NCBI RefSeq assembly: GCF_009796785.1
Contig: NZ_CP047026.1
Coordinates: forward strand, 4,012,501-4,076,500
Length of the DNA: 64,000 nt
DNA from: Polaribacter sp. L3A8
Lineage (GTDB): Bacteria; Bacteroidota; Bacteroidia; Flavobacteriales; Flavobacteriaceae
Direction of reading: 5' to 3'
This document shows positions 56,396 to 64,000 of the stretch, piece after piece. The notes under the pieces were generated by a model. The model was not told where the DNA came from and did no database searches. It worked only from the letters and a program-made list of their open reading frames with translations. The translations under genes and the position numbers were made by a program. Each line of letters starts with the position of its first letter. Positions within the stretch are counted from its first letter, which is position 1.

Positions 56396-57004
56396 TTAAA
56401 AACCTAAAGCTTCTAAAACTTCTAATTTTGGTAATTCTTTACTTAATATGCTGTCAACAAAAATTCCAGATTTGTAAGTACCATCTCTAAAATAGAGAAT
56501 ACCAAATCCACTCCATATTCCATTTTTATATTCACCAATATATTTTATTACATTTTTATAATTGTTGTTACTAAAAGGTTTGTAGTTAGACCATTTTGTA
56601 ATTCCAAAACCATTTTTAACAGCATCTTGGTAAGTGCCCATAAAACTATAATCAAGACTTTGAGATAAGGTCATTCCGTTTGGTTTTGTGTTTTTCCAAT
56701 TGCTAAAAATATAACTATTGTTTTTTGCTTTAAATTGAATTCCGTATCCCGTATAGTTTTCGTTTTTACCTAAGCCAGCATACCAACCACCATCTTCTAG
56801 TTCCCAAGAAACCATTTTGTTTTTAGAAAGGTTATCGGTACTATTTAAAGAACCAAATAACCAATACCAAGTGTTGGTATATCTTTTTAGTTGAGGTTGC
56901 TTTTGGTAATAATCTTCTGCTTTTTTCTGTTGAACTTCGGTTTGTGCTACACTAGAATTGGTTGAGATACATATTAAAATTAATAGTAATAATAGGCTTT
57001 TCAT
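56396..57004 (-). CDS. Exported MORN-repeat protein
   Basis: The 202-residue product has a signal peptide (MKSLLLLLILICISTNSSVA) and MORN-like repeats in its second half, for example YIGEYKNGIWSGFGILYFRD, with weaker ones before it (TYQDAVKNGFGITKW). MORN repeats form flat beta-hairpin sheets and often mediate contacts. The gene is convergent with the preceding locus, with only the shared terminator region between, so it is a separate transcript. The function is unknown. Confidence 0.75.
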   Translation of the reverse strand: MKSLLLLLILICISTNSSVAQTEVQQKKAEDYYQKQPQLKRYTNTWYWLFGSLNSTDNLSKNKMVSWELEDGGWYAGLGKNENYTGYGIQFKAKNNSYIFSNWKNTKPNGMTLSQSLDYSFMGTYQDAVKNGFGITKWSNYKPFSNNNYKNVIKYIGEYKNGIWSGFGILYFRDGTYKSGIFVDSILSKELPKLEVLEALGF

Positions 57005-57551
57005 CTGTTATAGGCTGTACTTTAGTGGTTTATACTGATGTGAATTGTTTTTTTATCGACTGAAAACTAGACGAATATTTTAAATGTTTAAGCAGGTAAA
57101 ATTACATTATTTATATGATTTCTATTTAATATTGGAGTTTAAAAGAGGTTTTTATCAAACATTAAATTCTTTGTTTACTTATTAAATTAAATTAAAAGTA
57201 AGTTGAGGTTGGCAAAGGTTTGTGTTTAAAAGAAGCGAGCAAAAAGGTGTTTATTTTTCGTAAAGTGTATTTTGATGATGTTTTGTCTTTAAATTTAGGG
57301 AGGTAATTTATAAACTCTTATTTGGTAAGGTATAGTGACTTTTAATACTTTAAAGAATCTCTACAAGAAATTTGTTACCCTATAAATAGATATATCTAAA
57401 TGATGTTGTTAAAAAATAGTAACTGAAATAAAGACTCAATTCTAAACATAGCTTAAGAATTATCAAATTTTTTGTAAAATTATAAAATAAAATTATTATT
57501 ATGTAATATCTTGAAAAGATATGCGACAACATACTTAAATCTTTAAAAAGT
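57005..57551. other. Intergenic stretch, no gene seen
   Basis: I see no coding frame that looks real in these 547 bases. Near the right end, ATATCTT and AAGATAT (57506-57522) form a 17-base palindrome around GAA, about 30 bases before the DM13 gene. It could be an operator, but nothing else supports that. Confidence 0.5.
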
Positions 57552-58253
57552 ATGAAAAAAATACAATTATTAATAATTTTAGCAATCACACTAATATGCT
57601 ATAACTGCATTGGAGAAGATGTTATTATTGATGAAGTTGAACCAGAATTAAGAATTTTAAGTACAACGCAAAGCATTAGCATATCACAAACCGCTAATTT
57701 AGAAGCTACTTATTTTAATAATGTAGGACAACCAGAAAGTACAAATATTACTTGGTCTAGCAATAACGAAGCCGTACTAAGTGTAAGTAGTTCTGGTTTA
57801 ATAACAGCTTTATCTGAAGGAACAGCAGTTATAAAGGCCGAAGTAATTAAAGAAGGACAATTACCAACTGAAGATACAATAAGTATAACTGTTACAGAAA
57901 AAACTACAACTCCTCCTACAAACTCTAATGTTTCACAAGTAAGCACTATAAGAACAACAAGTAGTTACAACTTACAGGGATCTTTTACTGTTTCTGAAAT
58001 TGAAAACACAAATAATATTTTAATAGATATACAAAGCGATTACGAAGCAACTACAGCACTTCCTGGTTTATATGTCTATTTAACAAATAACCCAAACTCT
58101 ATAAATGGCGCTTTAGAAATTGGAAAAGTTACTGTTTTTAAAGGCGAACATAGTTATACGATAAACAATCAAGGTATAAACAATTATAAATATTTACTTT
58201 ATTGGTGTAAACCATTTGGAGTTAAAGTAGGTGATGGAGAATTTAATAATTAA
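57552..58253 (+). CDS. Lipoprotein with Ig-like (Big_2) and DM13 domains
   Basis: The 233-residue product begins with a lipoprotein signal (MKKIQLLIILAITLICYNC). An Ig-like Big_2 domain follows at about residues 30-115 (ITWSSNNEAVLSVSSSGLIT), then a threonine-rich linker, then a DM13 domain from about 125 with the hallmark YWCKPFGVKVGDGEF near the end. DM13 domains are suspected of redox or electron-transfer roles and keep this cysteine. It lies 14 bases before an outer-membrane barrel gene, so the two probably work together at the cell surface. Confidence 0.8.
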   Translation: MKKIQLLIILAITLICYNCIGEDVIIDEVEPELRILSTTQSISISQTANLEATYFNNVGQPESTNITWSSNNEAVLSVSSSGLITALSEGTAVIKAEVIKEGQLPTEDTISITVTEKTTTPPTNSNVSQVSTIRTTSSYNLQGSFTVSEIENTNNILIDIQSDYEATTALPGLYVYLTNNPNSINGALEIGKVTVFKGEHSYTINNQGINNYKYLLYWCKPFGVKVGDGEFNN

Positions 58254-58267
58254 ATTGATTTAAAAAG

Positions 58268-59134
58268 ATGATTTTAAAAAGAAACATATTAATAGTTATA
58301 GCAATTATTTCATTTTCTAATTCTGTTTTTTCTCAATGGACTCAAGAAAAAAACAAAGGATTTTATAAGCTATCTGCATGGTATTTAGAAGCAGATAAAC
58401 ACTATACAGACACAGGAGAAACAGACCCTAACACAACAAGAGGTTTGTTTAATATAAATTTATATGGTGAATACGGTATTTCAAAAAAGTTTGATGTTAT
58501 TGCCTATATCCCTTTTTTTTCTAGATCTTTTGAAAACAGTGTTGTTTCTGGAACTACAGGAGAAGTTATTGAAAAAGGCGAAGGCTTTAATAGTGTTGGT
58601 GATATAGAGTTTGGTATAAAATACGGTATTCTTAATATTAAAAATTATGCTTGGTCTACAACATTAAGCTTTGGAATACCTACAGGAAGCAGCGAAGGAG
58701 GTAGCGATGGTAGTTTTCAAACAGGAGATGGCGAATTTAATCAAAACTTAAGAACAGACTTCGGAATATCTTACCACCTTGGAGAATTACCTGTTTACTC
58801 TAAAGTATATTTAGGATTTAATAATAGAACTAAAGGTTTTTCTGATGAATTTAGAACAGGTCTAGAATTTGGAGCTAATATTATAAAAGATAAATTATGG
58901 CTTATAGGGAAAGGTGATGTTTTAAACTCATTAAAAAACGGAAGCTTAAATAGTCAAAACTCACAAGGTAGTATTTTTGCAAACAATATCGAATTTGTAA
59001 GTTTAGGTGCAGAAATTAACTACTACCTTACACCTAAATTTGGTGTTTCTCTTAATTACTCATCAGCTGTAAGCGGACGTATTATATACGCAAGCCCATC
59101 TATTTCTGGAGGTATATTTTTAGATATAAAATAA
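58268..59134 (+). CDS. Outer-membrane beta-barrel protein (porin/transporter-like)
   Basis: The 288-residue product has a signal peptide (MILKRNILIVIAIISFSNSV FS in one run, cut after FS) and a string of short strands with alternating hydrophobic residues, for example VGDIEFGIKYGI and KVYLGFNNRTKG, which fit a barrel of about 12 strands. It looks like the transporter or MetA-like group of outer-membrane proteins. It is in an operon with the DM13 lipoprotein. The cargo is unknown. A terminator follows at 59173. Confidence 0.75.
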   Translation: MILKRNILIVIAIISFSNSVFSQWTQEKNKGFYKLSAWYLEADKHYTDTGETDPNTTRGLFNINLYGEYGISKKFDVIAYIPFFSRSFENSVVSGTTGEVIEKGEGFNSVGDIEFGIKYGILNIKNYAWSTTLSFGIPTGSSEGGSDGSFQTGDGEFNQNLRTDFGISYHLGELPVYSKVYLGFNNRTKGFSDEFRTGLEFGANIIKDKLWLIGKGDVLNSLKNGSLNSQNSQGSIFANNIEFVSLGAEINYYLTPKFGVSLNYSSAVSGRIIYASPSISGGIFLDIK

Positions 59135-59172
59135 GATAATAGCATAAAATAATTTTACAGAACTAATAAATT

Positions 59173-59205
59173 AAAGGTAGTAATTTTTTATTACTGCCTT
59201 TTTTT
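59173..59205 (+). terminator. Terminator of the DM13/barrel operon
   Basis: The stem AAAGGTAGTAAT pairs with ATTACTGCCTTT with one G-U pair and ends in a long T-run. It resembles the one at 56362. Confidence 0.85.
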
Positions 59206-59775
59206 ATTTGTATTCTGTTTTCTTTTTTTTATGTATTTATATGATGATACGTTTTTTTTAAGTTAGGGCTAACAATCCTTGTTTTTTTATAATTAGATAC
59301 AACTTTTTATGATTAATTGCCGCTACCATCCTTTTTTAAATTAGAGAAGATTAATTGGTAGCCATAATAAATAAACTAATAATTTAAAATAGCTTTAGTA
59401 GATTTTTTAAGAGCACCTTGATAAGTCTATTCTTTATAATATAGTAAGTTACTAGATCTATTCTCTTTCTTATCAAAGCATATACGATAATAACTGCCTA
59501 CCTGTCAATTATTTTAGCTTTCCTTATTTTTTGTACAAAAACTATTAACTAAATCTTTCTTGGATCAAACATCCAAAACTTTTTTTAAGCTCTCTCTAAA
59601 TTTTTAATTCAATTTACTTATTGCTTTGTAAGTTTCTAAGTATTAGATTACTTTATTTTATAAAATCTATTTTTTTGTACAAAAGGCTCGAAACAAACCT
59701 TAAAAGTTTAATATTTAGTAGTTTTATTTTATAAATTGATTATTTCGTAAAAATTAAAGAATTTATTCTTTTTTA
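59206..59775. other. AT-rich stretch holding a decayed IS3 fragment
   Basis: No gene is seen in these 570 bases. Positions about 59540-59605 match the orfA/orfB junction of the IS3 element at 62900-62965. On the minus strand they read KVLDV, a stop, then SKKDLVNS, against KVWDVRSKKDLVDT in the fuller copy. The remaining sequence is AT-rich and featureless. The last eight bases (CTTTTTTA) are one target duplication of the second IS1595 copy. Confidence 0.65.
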
Positions 59776-60735
59776 TAGAGGTCAGTAGTTAGTTACATAT
59801 AATTTTGTGATGTTCTACTTTCTCCTTTTCAACCATTTTAGTTATTAAGTTATTGAATATTGTTGCTTTACTTTGTGATCGATTAATTCTAAAACAAAAT
59901 TCATTAAAATATCTATTTAGATTAAAGTCACTTACCCAAGAATACGTTGTTCTTATCCAAGATTTCACCTGATGAATCATTGTATGAAGTGCTTTAAAAT
60001 TCATACCTCCATTACTTTCTATTTGAGTAATATTATAAGCTTTCGCAATAGGTCTGTAACCTCTCCATTTGTCGGTTATCACTTTAGCTTCTCGACTGAT
60101 ATGATTCACAAAAATATATTGCAAAGAACTAGCTGAAAAATCTTCGATTCTCATGGCATACATTCTTTTAACTTTTCCATCTTCAGTTAGTTCAACAGCA
60201 GTTATAGCTTTCTTTTTCTTAGCATTATAACTTCTTCCTACTTTATCTTTTTCTCGTCCACCCAAAACAAATTCATCCACATGAACAATACCGGTCATAG
60301 GACTATTTCCACTACTTTCCATAGCTTCTCTAATTTTGAGCATAAATAAACGTGCAGTCTTTTCTGTTACACTAAAACGAACTGCAACATAACTAGCAGA
60401 AAGGCTTTTAGTACTCGTACTCATTTCAAAAACAATAAAGAAAGCTTTTCTAACACCAAACTTTACTTTATGAAAAAGTGTGTTTGATGTAGATGATTCT
60501 TGATGAGAGCAAATATTACATGTCCGTGAAAAATCTTTTCTTATTTGAGCCTTGTTATGACCACATTTAACACATTGAAATCCATCTTTCCACTTAATAT
60601 CTGCCAAGTATTTCTTGCAATCTTCATCCGTTTTAAACCGATCAGCAAACTCTAGAAGGTTTTGTCCTTTAAATATATTCATAATATTACTGTATTTGTT
60701 GTTTTTAAAGATATGAATTTAAATACTGACCTCTA
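59776..60735 (-). mobile_element. IS1595-family insertion sequence, copy 2
   Basis: This copy has the same 960-base length and the same TAGAGGTCAGTA inverted repeats as the element at 41043, but in the opposite orientation. It is flanked by direct repeats CTTTTTTA at 59768-59775 and 60736-60743. It sits in a gap between genes and breaks none. Confidence 0.95.
59789..60682 (-). CDS. IS1595-family transposase, copy 2
   Basis: The 297-residue product is nearly identical to the transposase at 41096: the zinc ribbon, HVDEFVLGG, TDKWRGY and NEFCFR are all intact. It differs at CGHNKAQ (K to N) and at three residues close to the C-terminus (VEKEKVEH against VQKDKVEQ). The small number of differences means that the copies split recently or come from closely related donors. 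It appears active. Confidence 0.95.
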   Translation of the reverse strand: MNIFKGQNLLEFADRFKTDEDCKKYLADIKWKDGFQCVKCGHNKAQIRKDFSRTCNICSHQESSTSNTLFHKVKFGVRKAFFIVFEMSTSTKSLSASYVAVRFSVTEKTARLFMLKIREAMESSGNSPMTGIVHVDEFVLGGREKDKVGRSYNAKKKKAITAVELTEDGKVKRMYAMRIEDFSASSLQYIFVNHISREAKVITDKWRGYRPIAKAYNITQIESNGGMNFKALHTMIHQVKSWIRTTYSWVSDFNLNRYFNEFCFRINRSQSKATIFNNLITKMVEKEKVEHHKIICN

Positions 60736-60749
60736 CTTTTTTATATATT

Positions 60750-60774
60750 ATTATCCTTGTTTTGTAAGGATAAT
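60750..60774. other. Perfect hairpin upstream of a lipoprotein gene
   Basis: ATTATCCTT pairs with AAGGATAAT around a seven-base loop. It lies 100 bases before the start at 60874. It could be a terminator remnant or an operator; I cannot tell which. Confidence 0.4.
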
Positions 60775-60873
60775 ACAATACAGGACAGGCTAAAATAATT
60801 AATCTTATAGTTTTACAAATGAGATTTTCTAATAAAAGTCTATTTATAAAAACTAACCCTAAATTTAATTAAA

Positions 60874-61767
60874 ATGAAAACAAAACAAAAAATGATTAAT
60901 TTAACAAAACAAATATTATTGGTATTGTTCTTTGGTATTATAGCATCATCTTGCTCAAATGAAGACGAAATGCTTTTAAATAATGACTCATCTGAAGCAG
61001 GTATAGAATCTATTAATGATAAAGAGCCCACGGTCTACGCAAGGGTAAGTTGTAATGAAACATCATTTCCTACTTTAGGACCAAGTGCGTCTAGTGCACA
61101 AACGTGTAATGATGCAACTAGTCCAAAAAATATAGGAACCTTAGATTGTAGAACTAATAGTGGAGGTTACTCTAATTTTGGTAATTATGGTAAATATCAA
61201 ATAACAGGATCTTCTACAAGATATGGAGGAACAAAAACAAGAGTAGAGCGTCATTTTAGCGATATAAATCGTGCAAACAATAGAAACGGAAAACTATCTT
61301 ATAGGTTTGTTATAGACGACTTAAGCGATGAGCAAACCTGTATTGTACAAGCACATGCCGTAGGAACTATTGTTGCAGGACAAAGGGTTGGGCAATCTGC
61401 AGAAAGTGCTGTTATTTTACTTTATGCAACAAAAACAAGCGATCCTAATAAATTTAATTTATATACTCACGAATCTACAACACCTTACACAACAACTAAT
61501 AGTGGCGCTAGAACAGTTACTTTTTTTAGACAAGTTACAAAAGGGTTAGAGTATGATTTAACATTTAAAACAGGATATAATTCTGCTGGTAATGCATACA
61601 CAGCTATAAGAGTTTGGAGAGGTGAAAGTTCTAAATATAAAAACCTAAACCATACATATTCAACAACTGGTGTTTATGTTAGATATGGTGCTTACGGAGC
61701 AAATGATACTGGAGATAGAACTGCAACAGTTAGAATGAAAAATGTTAGTTTTTGTAGAGAAAATTAA
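60874..61767 (+). CDS. Secreted lipoprotein, possible beta-sandwich carbohydrate-active or binding protein
   Basis: The 297-residue product has a lipoprotein signal ending FFGIIASSCSN, with the anchor cysteine after ASS. The mature part is rich in glycine, serine and threonine and in short strands, and ends VYVRYGAYGANDTGDRTATV followed by RMKNVSFCREN. This end pattern recalls jelly-roll polysaccharide lyases, where a final strand closes the sandwich, but I cannot place it in a known family. It has a strong terminator at 61816. It lies between two insertion sequences. Confidence 0.6.
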   Translation: MKTKQKMINLTKQILLVLFFGIIASSCSNEDEMLLNNDSSEAGIESINDKEPTVYARVSCNETSFPTLGPSASSAQTCNDATSPKNIGTLDCRTNSGGYSNFGNYGKYQITGSSTRYGGTKTRVERHFSDINRANNRNGKLSYRFVIDDLSDEQTCIVQAHAVGTIVAGQRVGQSAESAVILLYATKTSDPNKFNLYTHESTTPYTTTNSGARTVTFFRQVTKGLEYDLTFKTGYNSAGNAYTAIRVWRGESSKYKNLNHTYSTTGVYVRYGAYGANDTGDRTATVRMKNVSFCREN

Positions 61768-61815
61768 TTTTTTAAAATAAAATATATAAATAACTATTAG
61801 TTTTTATAGAGTAAT

Positions 61816-61850
61816 AAGAGGTTATCTTTTTAAGATAACCTCTTTTGTTT
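61816..61850 (+). terminator. Intrinsic terminator of the lipoprotein gene
   Basis: A 13-bp perfect stem, AAGAGGTTATCTT and its complement, is followed by TTTTG and further T residues. Confidence 0.9.
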
Positions 61851-62026
61851 TTTATATTATTTGTTGGCGTAATGGACAAAATGGTTGGTCTTTTTTTTTG
61901 TGATTTCATTATCTGATATGTCGAATTTTAATAATATTGGAATTTCAAAAGTGTAAAATCAAAGTTCTTTCTAATTTGTTTTGACCCCTATAAAACAAGA
62001 GTAATCTTTTAAATTTCGATTATTGG

Positions 62027-62951
62027 TTAAGCGGTTAACTTTTTCATTCTAATAAGATGTTCATCTGCATTCCATTTTTCCATTGGTGTTATACGTCCTA
62101 ACAAGCCGTGAAGTCTTCTATTATTATAAAATTTCACGAAGCGTTTTAGTATTTGCTCTATTTCTCCAAAATATTGGTAGTCCCACCTATTAAAGACTTC
62201 TTTTTTCAATATTCCATGATAGGCTTCTATATGTGCATTCTCTTCTGGGGTTGCTACGTGTGTAAATTCTTGTTGCACTCCAATGAGACCTAAATATTCA
62301 CGTACTTTTTTTGCTATAAACTGGCTTCCATTATCACTTCTAATGACCACGTTTTGAGGGTAGTCATAATTTTCAAACAACTCAGAAAGTAGCGCTATAA
62401 CGTGATTTTGTTTAATAGTAAAAGAAAAATAGTCTTTTACTATTCTTCGAGTGTGAACGTCAATAACTGATAGTAAATAAGCATTCTTTCCTACACTTGG
62501 TATCCAAACCATCTTTATATCCATCTCCAGGCATTCTAAAGGTCTAGAAGTTTGCACCTTTCTAAACTTTACAAACTTGCGTCCAGAACCACTTCTATCT
62601 ATCCTATTATCAAGTTTCAACAAGCCTTCTTCCTTCATAATTCTATACAACTTTTTATGATTGATAGTGTAACCATCTCTAGTTAAATAGCTGGTCATTA
62701 ATCGATAACCACAATCTATAAACTCGTGCTTTAAAATCTTTTATAGACACAACTACAGCGTCTTGTAATACAAAACCTTTAGTCTTGTGGAAAGTCTCTT
62801 TAGATGGCTTATTTCCTTTTTTACCGCCACTAGGTTCTCTATAATAGCTACTCGATACAATACCAACCATCTTTATAATCTTAGCCTTAGAGATTTTATG
62901 TTTGTTATAAATAGTGTCTACTAGATCTTTCTTGGATCGGACGTCCCAAAC
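62027..62951 (-). pseudogene. IS3-family transposase OrfB, frameshifted
   Basis: OrfB would be made by a -1 frameshift on the slippery A-run at 62951-62960, giving KVWDVRSKKDLVDTIYNKHK. The frame runs on to about 62740, where a base is missing: SIKDFKAR should continue KILKHEFIDCGYRL, which is found in the next frame and leads into MTSYLTRDGYTINHKKLYR. The catalytic residues remain: D in EMDIKMVW, D in RSDNGSQF and E in NAHIEAYHG. The shift near 62740 prevents a full product, so the element is probably immobile. Confidence 0.88.
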
Positions 62952-63232
62952 TTTTTTTTTAAAAGCTCACGTTGCACTTCAAGCTCGATTTCTCTATCAC
63001 TCAGCAATTTTCGTAACACTCGATTCTCTTCTTCAGCTGCTTTAAGTTCTTTACTTTTAGTGTCATAGGTAACTTTTAAACCTGCTTCTCCTTTGTGCTC
63101 AAACTTCTTTTTCCAACTATAGAAAGTGCCAGTACTTACGCTGTATTTTCGGCAGGCCTCAACGATACCTATTTCTTCGGAAACAGATAGTATTTCTAAC
63201 TTCTGTTCTAAAGTCCATTTCTTGTATTTCAT
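62921..63232 (-). CDS. IS3-family transposase OrfA
   Basis: The 103-residue product is OrfA of an IS150-type element. The helix-turn-helix (GIVEACRKYSVSTGTFYSWK) lies at about residues 22-41 and a leucine-zipper-like stretch (EENRVLRKLLSDREIELEVQ) at 68-87. Its last codons overlap a run of nine A residues and a G, the site of the programmed -1 shift into orfB. OrfA itself is intact. Confidence 0.92.
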   Translation of the reverse strand: MKYKKWTLEQKLEILSVSEEIGIVEACRKYSVSTGTFYSWKKKFEHKGEAGLKVTYDTKSKELKAAEEENRVLRKLLSDREIELEVQRELLKKKFGTSDPRKI

Positions 63233-63276
63233 ATCTCAAATATATTAGTTTTGAAATTTAAAATATCACTCCGAAC

Positions 63277-63756
63277 TTATTGGGGGCTAAAATAAAAACC
63301 AGTAATAGCTAATTCAGATTTTGTACTTTTTAAAACACTTGTTATTGTATTTAATGATTTTGAATATCTTCCAAGTTTAAAGATTCGTAATAATCTGAAA
63401 AGTCTCAATATTCTTAAAATTCTCAAGTCAAAAGGAAATATCAAAGGTAGATAAAAAGGTAAAATTGCTAATAAATCAATTAAGCCAAGAGTTGAAAATC
63501 CAAATTTCAGCCTTTTCTTAAAAGAATTTCCTTTGTAGGATTTTTCCAAATCAGAAGTCCATAACCTTAATAAATATTCAATCGAGAAAATAATTACAGA
63601 AATTAGTTCAAAATAATAAAAAAAATCAGAGAATGATACTTTTAATTCTCGGTATGATTCCAATATTAAAGTAATAACATTTAAAATAATTAATCCGTAA
63701 ATGAATTTAACAAATCTTGAATTTTTATTTATGAATTCATAAATTCTCTTTTTCAT
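63277..63756 (-). pseudogene. Voltage-gated ion-channel gene truncated by the IS3 element
   Basis: The remaining frame codes 159 residues: a short cytoplasmic start, helices S1-S3, and the voltage-sensor helix S4 with regular arginines (RILRILRLFRLLRIFKLGR). Then SELAITGFYF, the beginning of S5, runs into the IS end and a stop (SPQ then TAA). The pore loop and S6 are absent, and I do not find them on the other side of the IS3 element. The gene is therefore a 5' remnant. It was probably a Kv-type potassium channel; the ion is inferred from the family. Confidence 0.85.
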
Positions 63757-63828
63757 ATTATTTTTCTTCTTGGCTCAACTTGGATTCAATGTTGTAACGC
63801 AACAAAACGTTTATGTTTTTTGATGTTA

Positions 63829-64000
63829 CTAAGCTACAAATTTAAGTTCTAAATCCATCATTTCTTTAGGTGTTTTATAACCAATAATTTTTCGAGGTCT
63901 GTTGTTCAATTTTTCTTGAATAATTAGGAGTTGATTAATGTCAATTTCATTAAAATTAGTTCCCTTTGGCAGATACCTTCTAATGAGTCCGTTCGTATTT
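63829..64000 (-). CDS. IS30-family transposase, C-terminal end
   Basis: The last 56 codons of a transposase run in from the right edge (NTNGLIRRYLPKGTNFN, then LNNRPRKIIGYKTPKEMM). This is the typical IS30 C-terminus with the final part of the integrase core. The element end probably lies in the next 60 bases to the left, where GTTGTAACGCAAC is a likely part of the inverted repeat. It sits upstream of the truncated ion-channel gene. Confidence 0.88.
   Translation of the reverse strand, partial: NTNGLIRRYLPKGTNFNEIDINQLLIIQEKLNNRPRKIIGYKTPKEMMDLELKFVA

Larger units (their letters stand above)
61982..63289 (-). mobile_element. IS3-family (IS150-type) insertion sequence with frameshifted orfB
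   Basis: The element is about 1308 bases long. Its ends read inward as TGACCCCTATAAAACAAGAG from 61982 and TAGCCCCCAATAAGTTCGGA from 63289, and both continue to a shared TTTTAAATTTC. They are therefore imperfect inverted repeats. I find no target duplication (GTTT on the left, AAAA on the right), which suggests a deletion next to one end. The genes are orfA and a broken orfB on the minus strand. Confidence 0.85.

Noticed and set aside
41043..60735. A composite transposon bounded by the two IS1595 copies
   Set aside because: Each copy has its own different target duplication (AATGGTTT and CTTTTTTA), so they inserted separately.

Overview
The window is an AT-rich chromosomal segment of a marine-type Flavobacteriaceae bacterium (Bacteroidota), probably close to Polaribacter or Tenacibaculum. 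The family call rests on several things visible here: genes typical of this group (DUF2851, DUF3467, a fused alpha/beta E1 dehydrogenase, TPR histidine kinase with LytTR regulator), the gene order rpsU - xerC - hpf - tRNAs - tuf - tRNA-Trp - secE - nusG - rplKAJL - rpoBC, promoter-like TTG-N17-20-TAnnTTTG boxes, and almost no Shine-Dalgarno sequences except at rpsU. The genus is a guess.

Layout. Positions 1-20382 are core genes: a partial PepD dipeptidase, nitroreductase, DUF2851 protein, secreted zinc metalloprotease, alpha-keto acid dehydrogenase E1, a large M1-peptidase-like protein that has lost its metal ligands, a LOG-family protein, UvrA, a PspC/potassium-channel pair, an RmlD-like reductase, an amino-acid:cation symporter, an HhH protein and an acyl-CoA dehydrogenase. 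Positions 20444-20697 hold a perfect 7-bp tandem repeat and a folded repeat-like element. Positions 20731-35582 are the translation/transcription block with five tRNAs. Positions 35674-39398 hold DUF3467, an esterase, a multi-pass acetyltransferase-like protein and chorismate synthase.

Positions 39647-48079, between tRNA-Ser and a second tRNA-Gly, are a decayed defence island: an ISL3-type relic, an orphan antitoxin-like gene, an Abi-family gene split by an IS1595 element, a type IIG restriction-modification enzyme with a stray duplicate of its C-terminal tail, and a complete but dead ISL3-type element with 8-bp target duplications.

Positions 48810-56306 form a compact same-strand locus. A lipoprotein TPR histidine kinase and LytTR regulator precede five genes: a small paralogue, a lipoprotein, a protein with an Hfq/Sm-like N-terminus, a larger paralogue fused to a DUF6882-like domain, and a cytosolic M48 peptidase fused to a TerB-like domain. 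I know of no described function for this combination, and it is the best candidate here for an undescribed system.

Positions 57552-64000 hold a DM13 lipoprotein with an outer-membrane barrel, a second IS1595 copy, a secreted lipoprotein, an IS3 (IS150-type) element whose orfB is frameshifted, a voltage-gated ion-channel gene cut off at that IS3 end, and the end of an IS30-type transposase. All assignments come from reading sequence and recalled family features; no database search was run.
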